DNA from: Hydrangea macrophylla | Lineage: Eukaryota; Streptophyta; Magnoliopsida; Cornales; Hydrangeaceae | Assembly: GCA_033977485.1 (NCBI GenBank) | Contig: CM066988.1 | Coordinates: forward strand, 29,616,501 to 29,680,500 | Reading direction: 5' to 3' | Length of the DNA stretch: 64,000 nt | In this document: piece after piece, positions 35,102 to 46,641 of the stretch | Layout of the letters: every line of letters starts with the position of its first letter | Numbering within the stretch: the first letter of the stretch is position 1 | Translations under genes and position numbers: made by a program | Notes under the pieces: generated by a model | What the model was told of the DNA's origin: nothing | What the model saw: the letters and a program-made list of their open reading frames with translations, nothing else | Databases searched by the model: none

Positions 35102-37118
35102 TATAGATACCCCATTTTGTTGGCTATTAGATTTAGGAGACCCATAGTTTGGTGGTTCACAATGATCGAAAAAGACTCAAAAGAACTCCTGGAAGTTAGT
35201 TCTGATTCTCAAAATGCTCAGAATAACCAAAATGCCCCTAAAAGCCCAAAAACTCCCAGATTTGGACCAAAAGTTCTAGAAACATGCTATGTCGTAAGAA
35301 AAGTAAGAAAATGAGTTTTTAAGTAAAATCAGATAAAATCGTCAGCTCCCAGAGACCCCCAGAAGTTCCCGGAAAGTCACCGTTGACCGGTTTGAACTAG
35401 GTTTGACCAAAATCATTCGAATTTGCCAAACAAATTCCAAGATTATTCTAGATCATGTGAAAAGTACTAAAATTAGTTTTAAAAGAAAATCGGACGAAAA
35501 CGTCAGCTCCTGGGAGCTCCCAGAGGTTCCCAAAACTTTCTGAAGATCTCAGGTTTGATCGATTTGACCTAAAAGTTGACTTCAAAACTGGAGCACCGTG
35601 GCAATTTTTAAACATTTTTCATGGATACCAGAGGTCAATAGCTTTCCAATGGTATATTGTACATCATTTTTGGATTTAAAACGGATTTATTATGAATTTC
35701 CGAAGGTGAAAAAGGCGAGCAAATCGGCTTTTATCACAAATACCGTAAAACTTTTCAAAGTGACCTGACTCCGAAACATTTTATATAAAAATTAGACTCC
35801 AATATCTTTCCAACGTTATATCACAAGCTAAGTTTGGAGTTTGTACCCATTTGTTGTGAATTTCGGACGAAATAGCGCCTTTTTGCGAATACCGGAACCT
35901 CTGGGGGTCTAAATACAATTTTTTGGGCATCTAAGGAGCAGTGCCACGGCGGCACTAGGCCACTTCCGCGGCGGCACATGGCCAGTGCCGCGGCGGCACA
36001 GAGTCCATTTTAGTAATTTATTTAGGGGTCCAATTTGATTAATTAAAAACCAAAACGAGTAGTTTTATGTTCACAGTTGTTTGGGACCAATGGGAGTACT
36101 TCTAAAACCCCAAAACCATCCCAAATTAGCCTATATAAACCCCTCCCATTGCTCTTCATTTGGGGGGGGGGGGGCAAGTGCAAAACTTGAGAAAGTTTTA
36201 GAGAGAAAGAGAGATAGAGATAGGTTTAGAAAAGAGAAAGGGAGCTTCTCCCACTGATTTTCTATAGAAAGTGAGTTCTAAACTCAAGTTCTTCCATCAT
36301 CCTTCTATATACTTTATCATCAATACACCCAACCACCATTTCTCTAAGCATTCATGAGTTAGGGAGCTACTTCAATGTCCAAATGTCAATATCTATGAGT
36401 GAAACACCAAGCTACAAGTCCAAAATCACATTGATTATCATCTATTGATTGTTATTTACTTTCTTGTTCATATTGTGTTCATCTCTTCTTAATCTCATTT
36501 CTTTTTTTATTTTATTTTTTCTTTATTTACTTACTTGCTCTTCATCATCTAAATGATGACATGAAGTTTGAGGTGAGTGAATCCTTATGGATATTAGCTC
36601 TTGACCTCAAAAACATGTTTAATAGATGATGATTATAACTTCAATACCTCTAAGGTATCCTTGAAGTTATATTCAAAATAAAAATGAATCTCTCTAATAA
36701 TATTGGGGGTTCTTGATGATGAGTTTGATGTTGATATTCCAAGAGGTCATAATATCCATTTGATGTTGAAAATATACTTTCAAAACCTTTATTTCAAAAC
36801 CCCTCTCAAACCCTCTCATTTTGATCTCAAGAAAGAAAACTCAAGTTTTTTCCAAAATCTTTAAAACAGTGAGTCAAAGCAGTGAATGATCGGAGCTCAA
36901 AGATTTCTATAGAACTCAATACTCAATATATGGATTCAAGACCACTTGAAACATCTTCCTAACTCATTAGGGAACATCCATGATTTTTGGTTTGACTTGG
37001 AGATACATGGAAGGATCCCATTTTGGTCCAAGCATTCTCTCCAGATATTCTGCCTTTGCTGTCACAGCAGCTTGGTTGATTTCAACTTGCCTTACAGAAA
37101 ACTTTTCCAAAAGGGGTG
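35102..37118 (+). mobile_element. 3' LTR of C, first part
   Basis: Begins TATAGATACCCCATTTTG, a decayed TGTAGACACCCC. It follows the 5' LTR closely until D interrupts it at 37119. The palindrome array is at 35938-36000 and the TATA box at 36131. The last five bases, GGGTG, are the D target duplication. Confidence 0.88.
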
Positions 37119-37293
37119 TGATCGGGAGAGAACAAATCCTACTTATACGCCTTAACATACGTTTGTTAGTACTTTTTTATCCTATTTTTGTATGTTTTTA
37201 CTTTATTTTCTATTTTCTGACAGGATTTGGAAGAAATCAAGTATATCAGGCTAAATAGGGTGAAAAAGCAGAGCAAAAGAAGCAATAAAATCC

Positions 37294-37371
37294 ACATCGC
37301 GCGCGCGATCCGCTCGCGCGAAGATCCAAAAATCGCTCGCGCGATCCGCTCGCACAGCCCGCTCGCGCGAC
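37294..37371 (+). promoter_or_regulatory. CpG palindrome array in D 5' LTR
   Basis: Several copies of GCTCGCGCGA with GATCC or GCCC spacers, ending 141 bp before the TATA box. The 3' LTR copy (44305-44365) has lost one unit. Confidence 0.8.
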
Positions 37372-37690
37372 ATGTGTAAAAATGGAACTTGCGTATTTCA
37401 GTATACTGATGATTCCTACGCGAAAGAAACTACCTAATTATGTCCAGATTGCAAAATATAGCAGTTTTAGTGCAATTCGGATTAGGAAAGCTTCCAAAAC
37501 TTGCCTAAAATCTATATATACCTAATTTTTACTTCAATTTGGGGGTTGGCAATTATTATACACACAATATACAACCACACTTTCAGCCATTAAAGGGAGG
37601 GAAGCAAGGAGAAGAAGGCCAAGGATGTCCATGGCCTCCTCCATCAACTACTTGCCATCTACCGCTTCTATGGACAACTAGACTCTAGAT

Positions 37691-37713
37691 CTAGGGTTTC
37701 AATGAAACCCTAG
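37691..37713. repeat. 23-nt palindrome in D 5' LTR
   Basis: CTAGGGTTTCA-A-TGAAACCCTAG. Same element as at 6623 (A) and 44685 (D 3' LTR). Confidence 0.85.
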
Positions 37714-38422
37714 CCAAGTAATAGGGTTTTATTTATGTTTTTATTTTAGTTTTATTATGAATGGATGATGATTATATGTTCCGATGATTTGTTATAAATA
37801 AATCGTGCTTATATTGATTAAATCATTACTTTCAAAGTTTACTCTTGTCTTAGATCTATTTTGATTGTAGTGTGCTCAATGATCTATGCTTGATGTGCTT
37901 GTTTAGATTATTTACATGTAATGGTGCTTAAATTAAATTGTGCTATCAAGTATCCGAATAGTCCATGCCTAGATTAGACGGATTATGCCACAACCCTAGT
38001 TTAGTGAGGGATAATTCGTGCTAATCGAAGATGGATTATGTTGGTGCTTGAACCATAGTTATTTTCTTGACGGATGAATTGGGCTTGCAGCTATAATTCT
38101 CCATTATCATCCAATTTAATAAGCTAAAGTAATTCGTAAATACCCTTATTATGAAGCTAGTGGTGGATTTGCAATCCTAGGTTCCCTTCAAATATCTTTA
38201 AAACAACTTTAATTGCTTTCATAATTTAGATTTATTTTATTGTTTTTAGTTTAATTAGAATCAAATCAAAAATCTGTTTTTCTTAAATTAGCTAAATTTA
38301 GGTTTTAAAATTAAAGCGCGGTAGTTAATCAATCTCTGTGGGTTCGACCTTTACTTCCACACTGCAAATCTTTACAAAAGTAAAGTATACTTTTATATCT
38401 TGATTTTGACAAGATCAATTTT

Positions 38423-38440
38423 TGGCGACGTTGCCGGGGA
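38423..38440 (+). promoter_or_regulatory. Primer binding site of D
   Basis: TGGCGACGTTGCCGGGGA, one mismatch from the Athila consensus TGGCGCCGTTGCCGGGGA. Confidence 0.88.
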
Positions 38441-39089
38441 TTGCATTACTACCTTTAGTTTTAGAATCTTAGTTTAGTTAATTCGTAAATATTAGATTAG
38501 GTTTTCTTTTTCTTATTTTTTGTTTGATTTTAAGTTACTAACTTATCTTTTATTTTTGTTATTTCTTAGTAACTCAAAATTCTAACGTTTCCGAGAGGAA
38601 TAGCTTAGCACATCAAAGGAGCTTACGCGAAAAAAAAATAATAAAAAAATAAAATTCAAGTAAATAGCTTCTTGTGGAACTCGCTTTAAACCACTGTAAG
38701 TCAGGGCGCTGTGACGCACTATTTGCATTAGTTTAGGGTGAGTTGCACTGCATTAGCTAGGAAACCGGGGCGCTGGGCTGGACGCGGTCATTGCATTACA
38801 GGATAATATTCATGCATCATAGTAGTACTGTGTGCTTGCTTGTTGTCTTACTTGCGTGATTATTTTTTTGTATTTGTTGAGTCAGTCCTTATTTTAATTT
38901 CTTTTCTTTTTAGTTTATGTTTGGTACGCATTCAAGTAAACCTGAACTATTTTCTATCGATCCTGAACTTGAACGTACCCTTAGAGTCAGTCGGACTCCG
39001 AAACCGTCGTCGTCATTTTAGGCTAAAATTCAAAGTACCCTTAAAAGGTTAAGGAAAACTCGATTTATTAACATAAAACCTATTCCAAT
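38441..39089 (+). other. Untranslated leader of D
   Basis: No gene is seen. The segment 38691-38845 is conserved with the A leader, including CACTGTAAGTCAGGGCGCTG and ATTAGCTAGGAAAC. It is followed by the block TTGAACGTACCCTTAGAGTC, also shared with A. Confidence 0.75.
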
Positions 39090-40339
39090 GGCCGACAGCG
39101 AAAACAACATAAATAACGGAAATAACCCTAATATACCGCCACCTCCTCCGCTTAAAGACTATTTCATCCCTACGGTGTGAGTATCGAATTACCGGAGGTG
39201 ACGGCATCTCACTTTGAGATAAAGTCGTCTACCATCTCACTACTTCCTTCTTTCCATGGCCGTTTAAATGAAGATCCATATCAACACTTAGGAGATTTTC
39301 AAGATATTTGCTCTACATTAAAAATCCAAAATTTCACTGATGATGAATTAAAACTGCGCCTCTTCCCGTTTTCATTAAAAGACAAAGCTAAGTATTGGCT
39401 CCAATCTTTGGAGCCAAACACTATAAAAACATGGGAAGCATTACATACGACGTTTTTATAAAAGTTTTTCCCAATCACAAGAACTAATCAGATAAGAAAA
39501 TCAATAACAAACTTTGTGATGTAAGATGGGGAAACGCTTTACGACACTTGGGAACAATTTAAAGAATTATTATGCTCATGCCCACATCATCAAGTTCCCA
39601 AGTGGCAATTGGTTCAGGTCTTTTACGAGGGACTAGTTCCTTCATTACGTAATACTATCGATGTCGTTTGTGCGGGTACCTTTCTACATAAAAGTGCCGA
39701 CGAGGCCTGGAAAATATTTGAAACTTTGAGCGAGAATTCGATGCACCAAGCGGTGTCTGTCCGTCCTGAGGGGTACCTTCAACCTAAGCGAGACGTGAAA
39801 GTTGAGTCGAGTCAGTCAATTGAAATAGAAGAATTAAATAGAAAACTTGACCAACTTATGAGGATGGGAATTAGGTCCACTCCACCTTCTTCATAAGTAT
39901 GTGTAATATGTTCCGATCCGTCACATTCTATCTTTACATGTCCTTCTGCATCTCAATTCCCAGAATTTATTGAGCAACACGTTAATTCTATGCAACAATT
40001 CCCATGGAATAATTATAATTCTATGTTGAACAATTTTTCTAATACTTATCGACCCCAATATCAACAAAGTCAATACCAACACCCACCTCCTAGTTCTAAC
40101 CCTCCAAGGAATAACGCTTTTGAGGCTACGTTGTTGGCATCCCTTAAAAACATGGAAACTCAAGTCCAAGCACAAGCACAAATAGTGCACTCTCATACAC
40201 AATCCATTGCGAAGCTTGAGTCCCAAATGGGACAAATAGCTACTGCGGTGAGTCATAGAAACGAGGGGAAGTTGCATGCGCAAACTGTTCAAAACCCTAA
40301 GGGACAATATGAAAAGGGGAGGGGTCGAGTGAGAGCGTG
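39090..40339 (+). pseudogene. gag: Athila-type gag of D, broken
   Basis: ATGGCCGACAGCG at 39090 opens the frame, which stops after about 30 codons at ACGGTGTGA where a few bases are lost relative to A. Capsid motifs follow: HFEIKSSTISLLPSFHGR, LRLFPFSLKDKAKYWL, WEQFKELL and PHHQVPKWQLVQVFYEG. A zinc-knuckle-like CVIC..H....C lies near 39899-39945. Further stops are at about 39461, 39523 and 39894. A Gln-rich segment (39990-40340) with LASLKNMETQVQAQAQ and AKLESQMGQIATAV is open. The capsid is clearly orthologous to A gag at 8269-9057. Confidence 0.88.
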
Positions 40340-41365
40340 AACGCTGTTTCGACTAGGACGACTACTCGAGATGAGGAAGTTATTGTAATTCCGGATGAGG
40401 TTGAGAAAGATAAAAATATAAATTTGAATAAGGAAAAGGGTGAGGACGTGAGTAGGAAGAGAAAAGAAAATGAACCGGTCCCAACGAATTATATTCCGAG
40501 AATGCCATATCCACCAAACGTTGAGGGACCGTCACATTTATCTAAGAAAGGGTCAAAGGTTGAGGATATACTCGAGGTGTTTAAACAAGTAAAAATTAAT
40601 ATTCCATTCCTCGATGCTATTAAACAAATTCCTGCTTACGCAAAATGTTTAAAATACCTCTGTACTCAAAAACGCAAGTTGCGCAGTCATATTCCAAAAA
40701 AGGTATTCCTCACGGACAAAGTCAGTTCTATTTTTCAACACTCACCTCTAAAGTATAAGGATCCTGGTACGCCAACTATTTCATGTGTTATAGGTGACAC
40801 TGTCATCCATAGGGCTCTCCTTGACTTAGGAGCTAGTGTTAACCTCTTACCTTATCACATCTATAAACAACTAGGTTTAGGTGAACTTATACCTACGACC
40901 GCTACTATTCAATTAGCGGATCGTTCTGTGAAAGTACCTAGAGGAATCATCGAGGATGTCTTAGTTAAAGTTGACAAATGCTATTATCATGTTGATTTCA
41001 TGGTCCTTGATACTGAACCTGTTTTAGATTCTAAGAAATACACTCCTATCATTCTTGGTCGTTCATTCTTAGCCACCGCTAATGCGTGGGTCAACTGTCG
41101 AACAGGTGTAATGAAAGTGTCGTTCGGGAACATGAACCTTAAATTAAACACTTTTAATGCTATGGATCAACCTCCTAAAGACGACGATTACCTATGTGAA
41201 GCGGAATGTGAGGTAAGACGGAATACTGAGCCTAACAAAGAACTGAATATGGGTGAGGAAAATAATATAATTCGTAATGAGAGGATGAATCCTGACAACG
41301 AAGACCCGAATTGTGAATTTGCTCGAAAGGTAAGAAATCGATGTGAACATGAGCGAGATGAATAG
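40337..41365 (+). CDS. pro: Athila-type gag-protease linker and aspartic protease of D
   Basis: This is the longest open frame in the window (342 codons). An acidic/Lys-rich start is followed by NYIPRMPYPPNVEGPSHLSK and INIPFLDAIKQIPAYAKCLK, the linker typical of Athila, then the retropepsin-like domain: ALLDLGASVNLLPYHIY with the catalytic Asp retained, IQLADRSVKVPRG, and the flap-and-core end IILGRSFLATANAWVNCRTG. In Athila this domain cuts the polyprotein in assembling particles. Here the frame ends 60 codons later without entering RT. The start given is simply the first ATG of the open frame, which overlaps the end of the gag frame; natural expression would be as a fusion to gag, and gag is broken. 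It may still be transcribed, but probably not as a functional polyprotein. Confidence 0.8.
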   Translation: MNAVSTRTTTRDEEVIVIPDEVEKDKNINLNKEKGEDVSRKRKENEPVPTNYIPRMPYPPNVEGPSHLSKKGSKVEDILEVFKQVKINIPFLDAIKQIPAYAKCLKYLCTQKRKLRSHIPKKVFLTDKVSSIFQHSPLKYKDPGTPTISCVIGDTVIHRALLDLGASVNLLPYHIYKQLGLGELIPTTATIQLADRSVKVPRGIIEDVLVKVDKCYYHVDFMVLDTEPVLDSKKYTPIILGRSFLATANAWVNCRTGVMKVSFGNMNLKLNTFNAMDQPPKDDDYLCEAECEVRRNTEPNKELNMGEENNIIRNERMNPDNEDPNCEFARKVRNRCEHERDE

Positions 41366-44109
41366 TTAAATGAATAGACTCATAGTGACGTTATTTCTAC
41401 TTATCACCGGACTCTTCCTGATATCCTTAGGGGTACAAAGTCTGAGTTTCAACCTCCATAAGTCCTGAGCTAGAACGGTCTAGCTAAAGACGTAAAAGAC
41501 AGCGCTTCTTGGGAAGCAACCCAGGCTTTATTTCGTCGGTTTCTCTTATTTTTTATTATTTTTGGTCGATTTTGAGTCCTTTTTGAGTTTTCTGAACAGG
41601 TTTGGGGGTCGGAGTAAAATTATTTTGCACTTATTTACATTTTTATAAAGAAAAAGAGGAAAAGACCACAGTCGTGCGCGCGACCCGCTCGCGCGACATG
41701 TCGCTCGCGCGGTCCACTCGCGCGAGATTCTCCCATAGACAAAATTTTTCAAGTTTTTTTATATATAGCCTCAGTATCTATTCGCGCTTGAATTCGCGTG
41801 CGCAAGGAGTCAACTCGCGCGTTCCGCTCGCGCGAGCTAGTGCCTAAGAAACTTTTCTGAAAAAAAAAATAATAATAATAAAGAGGCCTCAGGTTTACCT
41901 CGCGGAGGGATTTGCGCGAGCGAGGGTCGCTCGCGCGAGGTGGGGATTTCTCACTTTTTCTTGTTGTTCTTTTACCTTCTGTTTCCCACACCTGGTTAGT
42001 TATTTTATTTTCTGATTGTTCTTTTCAGTTCTTTTCATTTAAGTTTGTCTTTGTTTAGATAGTTTTGTTTCTATTTGTTTTCTTTTCATTTTGTTCTTTT
42101 ACTTATAGTTTAGTTTCTAATTAAAAAAAATTAAATTTATATGTTAGTTTTTATTATTTATTTGTTTGTTTAATTTTCTTTTGTTAAGTATTAACAGGTG
42201 AAATAGTGCTCCGTTTGGAGTATTTGAACTTTGATTCCATATTATTGTACGTTCACCTGGTTTGTGTTTGCCGAGATCGAGGTACTATCGTTCCTTCTTT
42301 ACATACTTTCCTTTCTTTCGTTTTATTGTTTCATTAGGGACAATGAAAGGTTTAGGTTTGGGGGTATGCACTCACATTATTATTATTACACTAAATTTTT
42401 CAAAAAAAATTCAATACTTGTGCTTAAATAAACGATGTTACTGACGTTTTTGCAGTATAAATTTGATACTTCTTGTTATAGTACTTGGATTGTTATAGAA
42501 TGGCAAACATGAGAAAATATGGTTAAATATTTGCTGAAGTCATGATGCGACGTTCTAGGATATGTATCGTTCGAATCATAGTTTTATATCATAGATTTGC
42601 ACACAAACCAATGCACTGCACGTAGCCGCTTGAATACATGTTTGATGTAAACTATAATATGATTCGGATTTCTAGATAACACATGGTGGAGACTAGACCC
42701 GGTGAGGTTTTGAGCCTATCTTTTTCTTTTTAGAGGGTTATGAATACATTTTGTGTTTGTCAAATTTCATTGAAATGGCGCATTAACTCGTTGTTTAGTC
42801 TCATTATTCTTGTTTTGGTTGATAGTCAAGTTAAAATATTTGCTACCATGCTAAATAATCTTCCATTGTAAATGTTGAAGAACCATATAACCATAGGACA
42901 TGATTTTAGGCCTTCTTTGTTTACTGCCGACCGATAAATGATAAATTTCCTTAGTTCGCCCCTTGAGCTGTGAAAATGCCATTTCTTTCTTTAATTACCA
43001 TTATCTTATTTTTGCTCCAATTTGGCCAACTTAGAGTTCACCCCTGAAAGATTGATCAACTTTTAGTATGTGTTAAGGCGATGTGTGATTGAGAAGAAGA
43101 AGAAAATAAGATGATGTTTGGGGTGGTTGCCTTGGTATTCAATGAATATTCGTTTCAAAAGCAACGAGGGGGAAAAGAAAAAGGAAAAAAAAAAAAAGAA
43201 AAGAAAAAAGAAAAAGAAACAGAAGGAGAAAAATTAAAAAGAGAATATGAAAAGAAGAGAATGAAAAGATGAAGTTAGTAGAAGAGAGAATGAAAGAAAT
43301 CAAACATGCCTTACAATGTCATTCTAAAACTACCTAACAAATCCTTTCTATCCTTTTTCATTACCTGAGCCACATTACAACCTTTGAAAAGTCCTATTTG
43401 ATCCTAGGAAACATGGTTTGGATTTGAAAACGATGGGAGGAGGATTAAAACATGGTAATGATTAATTTTTCTTGATTATTGGCATCCTATCCATGAGACT
43501 ACTATTCTATCGTGTCAAGCGTCCTTTTCGAGTCATATGTGAGCATTTCTTATTTTGAGAACATATTTCCTTTACTCACATATATTAGATAAATTACACC
43601 AGTTTCTGAGTGTTTCATTTGAGAGTTTAATTAATATTGTGAGATTCGTAGTCGAGACATAGTTAATTGGTTATCCGAAGTATATTCCAAGTTCATGACA
43701 TGCGCGTGTTCATTTGACTATCACATCACACACGTGCAATTGTATGAGGAACTCTATTGATTTATACGATGCATGTGCTTGAGATTGTTTTCCATGATGT
43801 AAGTGGACGTTTGTTTAGGTTTCTTCATGTTCGTTATTCTATTTCAAATCTTTGTTATATGATGAAGGAGTATTGAATATTATGTTCTTTGTTTTTAATA
43901 AAAGTTTTTAAATTGATAAGTTTATAAAGATGGTTGTGGGTGACTTGTTGATGAGAACCCTCACGAGACTTCACTCGTCCGACTAGGGACACCTAGAGGT
44001 TTAAAAGGCTTCTTGCATATGCTAAATGAAATAGCGATCCATGCGAAAATAGAGTAGTATGTTATAGAATTTTAAATTTTATTTTAGTTTTGCTCGAGGA
44101 CTATCAAAA
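41366..44109 (+). mobile_element. 3' non-coding region of D
   Basis: No gene is seen. The start resembles the A segment after integrase (TTGGGAAGCAACCCAGGCTTT). CpG arrays lie at 41675-41740, 41785-41840 and 41900-41942 with TATA-like TTTATATATAGCC at 41757-41769. A second PPT-like AGGTTTGGGGGT is at 42354. A purine tract rich in GAAAAG runs 43170-43290. The env-like ORF of A has no counterpart here. Confidence 0.75.
43170..43290 (+). repeat. Long A/G-only tract in D
   Basis: Almost pure purine sequence (GAAAAGAAAAAGG and similar) about 0.85 kb upstream of the 3' LTR. C (29681-29760) and E (59881-60160) have similar tracts in their 3' regions. Confidence 0.75.
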
Positions 44110-44112
44110 TGT

Positions 44113-44125
44113 AGGTTTGGGGGTG
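44113..44125 (+). promoter_or_regulatory. Polypurine tract of D
   Basis: AGGTTTGGGGGTG, directly before the 3' LTR start TGATCGGG. Confidence 0.85.
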
Positions 44126-45403
44126 TGATCGGGAGAGAACAAATCCTATTTATACGCCTTAACTTACGTTTGTTAGTACTTTTTTATCCTGTTTTTGTAT
44201 ATTTTTACTTTATTTTCTAATTTCAGACAGGATTTGGAAGAAATCAAGTATACCAGGCTAAACAGGGTGAAAAAGCAGAGCAAAAGAAGTAAGAAAATCC
44301 ACATCGCGCGCGCGATCCGCTCGCGCGAAGATCCATAAATCGCTCGCGCGGCCCACTCGCGCGACATGTGTAAAAATGGAACTTGCGTATTTCAGTATAC
44401 TGATGATTCCTACGCGAAAGAAACTACCTAATTATGTCCAGATTACAAAATATAGCAGTTTTAGTGCAATTCGGGTTAGGAAAGCTTCCAAAACTTGCCT
44501 AAAATCTATATATACCTTATTTTTACTTCAATTTTATACACACAATATACAACCACACTTTCAGCCATTAAAGGGAGGTAAGCAAGGAGAAGAAGAAGAA
44601 GACCAAGGATGTCCATGGCCTCCTCCATCAACTACTTGCCATCTACCGCTTCTATGGACAACTAGACTCTAGATCTAGGGTTTCAATGAAACCCTAGCTA
44701 AGTAATAGGGTTTTATTTATGTTTTTATTTTAGTTTTATTATGTATGGATGATGATTACATGTTCCAAGGATTTTTTATAAATAAATCGCGCATTTATTG
44801 ATTAAATCATTACTTTTAAAGTTTACTCTTGTCTTAAATCTATTTTTGATGGTAGTGTGCTCAATGATCTATGCTTGCTGTGCTTGTTTAGATTATTTAC
44901 ATGTAATGGTGCTTAAATTAAATTGTGCTATCAAGTATCTGAATAGTCCATGCCTAGATTAGACGGATTATACCACAACCCTAGTTTAGTGTGGGATAAT
45001 TCGTGCTAACCGAAGATGGATTATGTTGGTGCTTGAACCATAGTTATTTTCTTGACGGAGGAATTGGGCTTGTAGCTACAATTCTCCATTATCATCCAAC
45101 TTAATTAGCTAAAGTAATTCGTAAATATCCTTATTATGAAGCTAGTGGTGGATCTGCAATCCTAGGTTCCCTTCAAATATCTTTAAAACAACTTTAATTG
45201 CTTTCATAATTTAAATTTATTTTTATTGTTCTTAGTTTAATTAGAATCAAATCAAAATTTGTTTTTCTTAAATTAGCTAAATTTAGGTTTTAAAATTAAA
45301 GCGCGGTAGTTAATCAATCTCTGTGGGTTCGACCTTTACTTCCACACTGCAAATCTTTTAGAAAAGTAAAATATACTTTTATATCTTGATTTTGACAAGA
45401 TCA
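44126..45403 (+). mobile_element. 3' LTR of D
   Basis: 1278 bp. By eye it differs from the 5' LTR at a few percent of positions, plus a missing CpG-array unit. TATA at 44507-44514; palindrome at 44685-44707. Confidence 0.92.
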
Positions 45404-45408
45404 GGGTG

Positions 45409-46641
45409 TTTACCAACTTATTATTTCCTTGAACCTCAGTGTCTTCGAGAACTTTCTGTATAAAATGGGCCCCTAGATCTTTTGTTTTCATTTTCTAAGA
45501 GTTTTTAACATTTCAGTCGACTGTACAAACTATGTTTCTGAGTAACCTCTATTTTTCATATGATTTCTCTCAATCTGTAATAGTTATTAAAGATTGGCTT
45601 TTTGGGTTGTGTTCTAGACACAATAAGAAAGATCTCCATAAAATATCATGCATTGAAAACATTCCTAACCCCTCTTTTCAATTTCCAAAAGATCATGTCA
45701 CTGTTTTGTCCACTATTCACAGCAAGCACACTTTTACTTCCATCCTTTGATTTGATGCTTACATGCACTCCAAATTAGCTCATGTCTTAGGAAGTAGTTC
45801 GTACTACATTTGTACATATCCCATTATGATTTCCTTCATTCATTCATACACATTCTAGACTTCTATGTCATTCTAGGAATCCATGAACACAAAACACACT
45901 ACAACCTTGGCACATTCTAGATACATACACCGCATCCATGCAAAGATTTGGGGCTTTTGTGACTCCTAGTCTAAGAAGATTTATAAGGAATGAACTTGAT
46001 CATATGTTCATGTTTCCCCTCGATCTAATCGTCCTTTCTCATCCATCCCATGGATCGAGAGGTCTTCTTTTCTCAAAGATTAGCATGCATCATTCTAGCT
46101 TGCTAAGCATACTTTGATCCTTTTTGATTTATTTGTTTCAAGAACAATTCATGCCCCCTTTAGATTAGGGAAATTTAATTACTTGATATGTGATTAGACA
46201 ATTTTTCCTAGGTTTATTTGCGTGATCTTTCACTTTTGCATCGTGTGATATTTGGCTTAGATCTTATGAATGATATCTTATCTTTTGATCTTCCATTTCA
46301 AGATTCTTATGTGATGTAATATACCTATCATAGTATTAATTGTCAAACCAAACATAGTAAAAGATGATTATTTGGATGCTAATTGAGGCCCGTCGAGAGA
46401 TGAGGCGAGTTGAGGGTGTTTTAGTCGTGACAAAGGCTCCTTCCTCTCTCGTACCAAAACCCCGAACCAAGTTCTTTGGTTATGAAATGCCGGTGCCCTT
46501 TATCCGTTTGGGTGAGTTAAATTAGGTTTCTTGGTTCCTTAAAGACCAAGTGGCGACTCTGTATCTGTTTTCAATAGACCTTTTCTTTTCCTTTTCAAAA
46601 AAATTTCAAACAAACAAGAGGTGGAATTCAGCGTGTCCACA
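45409..46641 (+). mobile_element. 3' LTR of C, second part
   Basis: Resumes after the D TSD and runs to GCGTGTCCACA, closely matching 25755-26985 of the 5' LTR. PBS-like core at 46551-46561. Together with 35102-37118 it makes a 3250-bp LTR. Confidence 0.88.

Larger units (their letters stand above)
37119..38417 (+). mobile_element. 5' LTR of D
   Basis: 1299 bp, TGATCGGGAGAGAAC...GACAAGATCA. CpG array CGCGCGCGATCCGCTCGCGC at 37294-37371, TATA CTATATATA at 37512-37520, 23-nt palindrome at 37691-37713. Confidence 0.92.
37119..45403 (+). mobile_element. Athila-like gag-protease element D, no RT or integrase
   Basis: 8285 bp with both LTRs, PBS, PPT and a perfect 5-bp TSD GGGTG (37114-37118 and 45404-45408). 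Coding capacity is gag (broken) and protease only. The protease end is followed within about 110 bp by the segment that in A follows the integrase (GCTTGGGAGGCAACCCA). Non-autonomous, presumably moved by proteins of a related Athila element. Confidence 0.92.
23717..46641 (+). mobile_element. Tat/Ogre-like gag-only element C (contains D)
   Basis: LTR, PBS, leader, gag, roughly 6 kb of structured and tandemly repeated non-coding DNA, PPT, LTR. It is about 14.6 kb without the D insertion. No protease, RT or integrase is present between gag (ends 29038) and the 3' LTR, so it depended on other elements. The PBS, the gag C-terminus (CMRLRHDIQDLID) and the tandem-repeat-rich 3' region are Tat/Ogre features. 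The TSD is near-matching (GCGGT/GCAGT). Confidence 0.83.
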
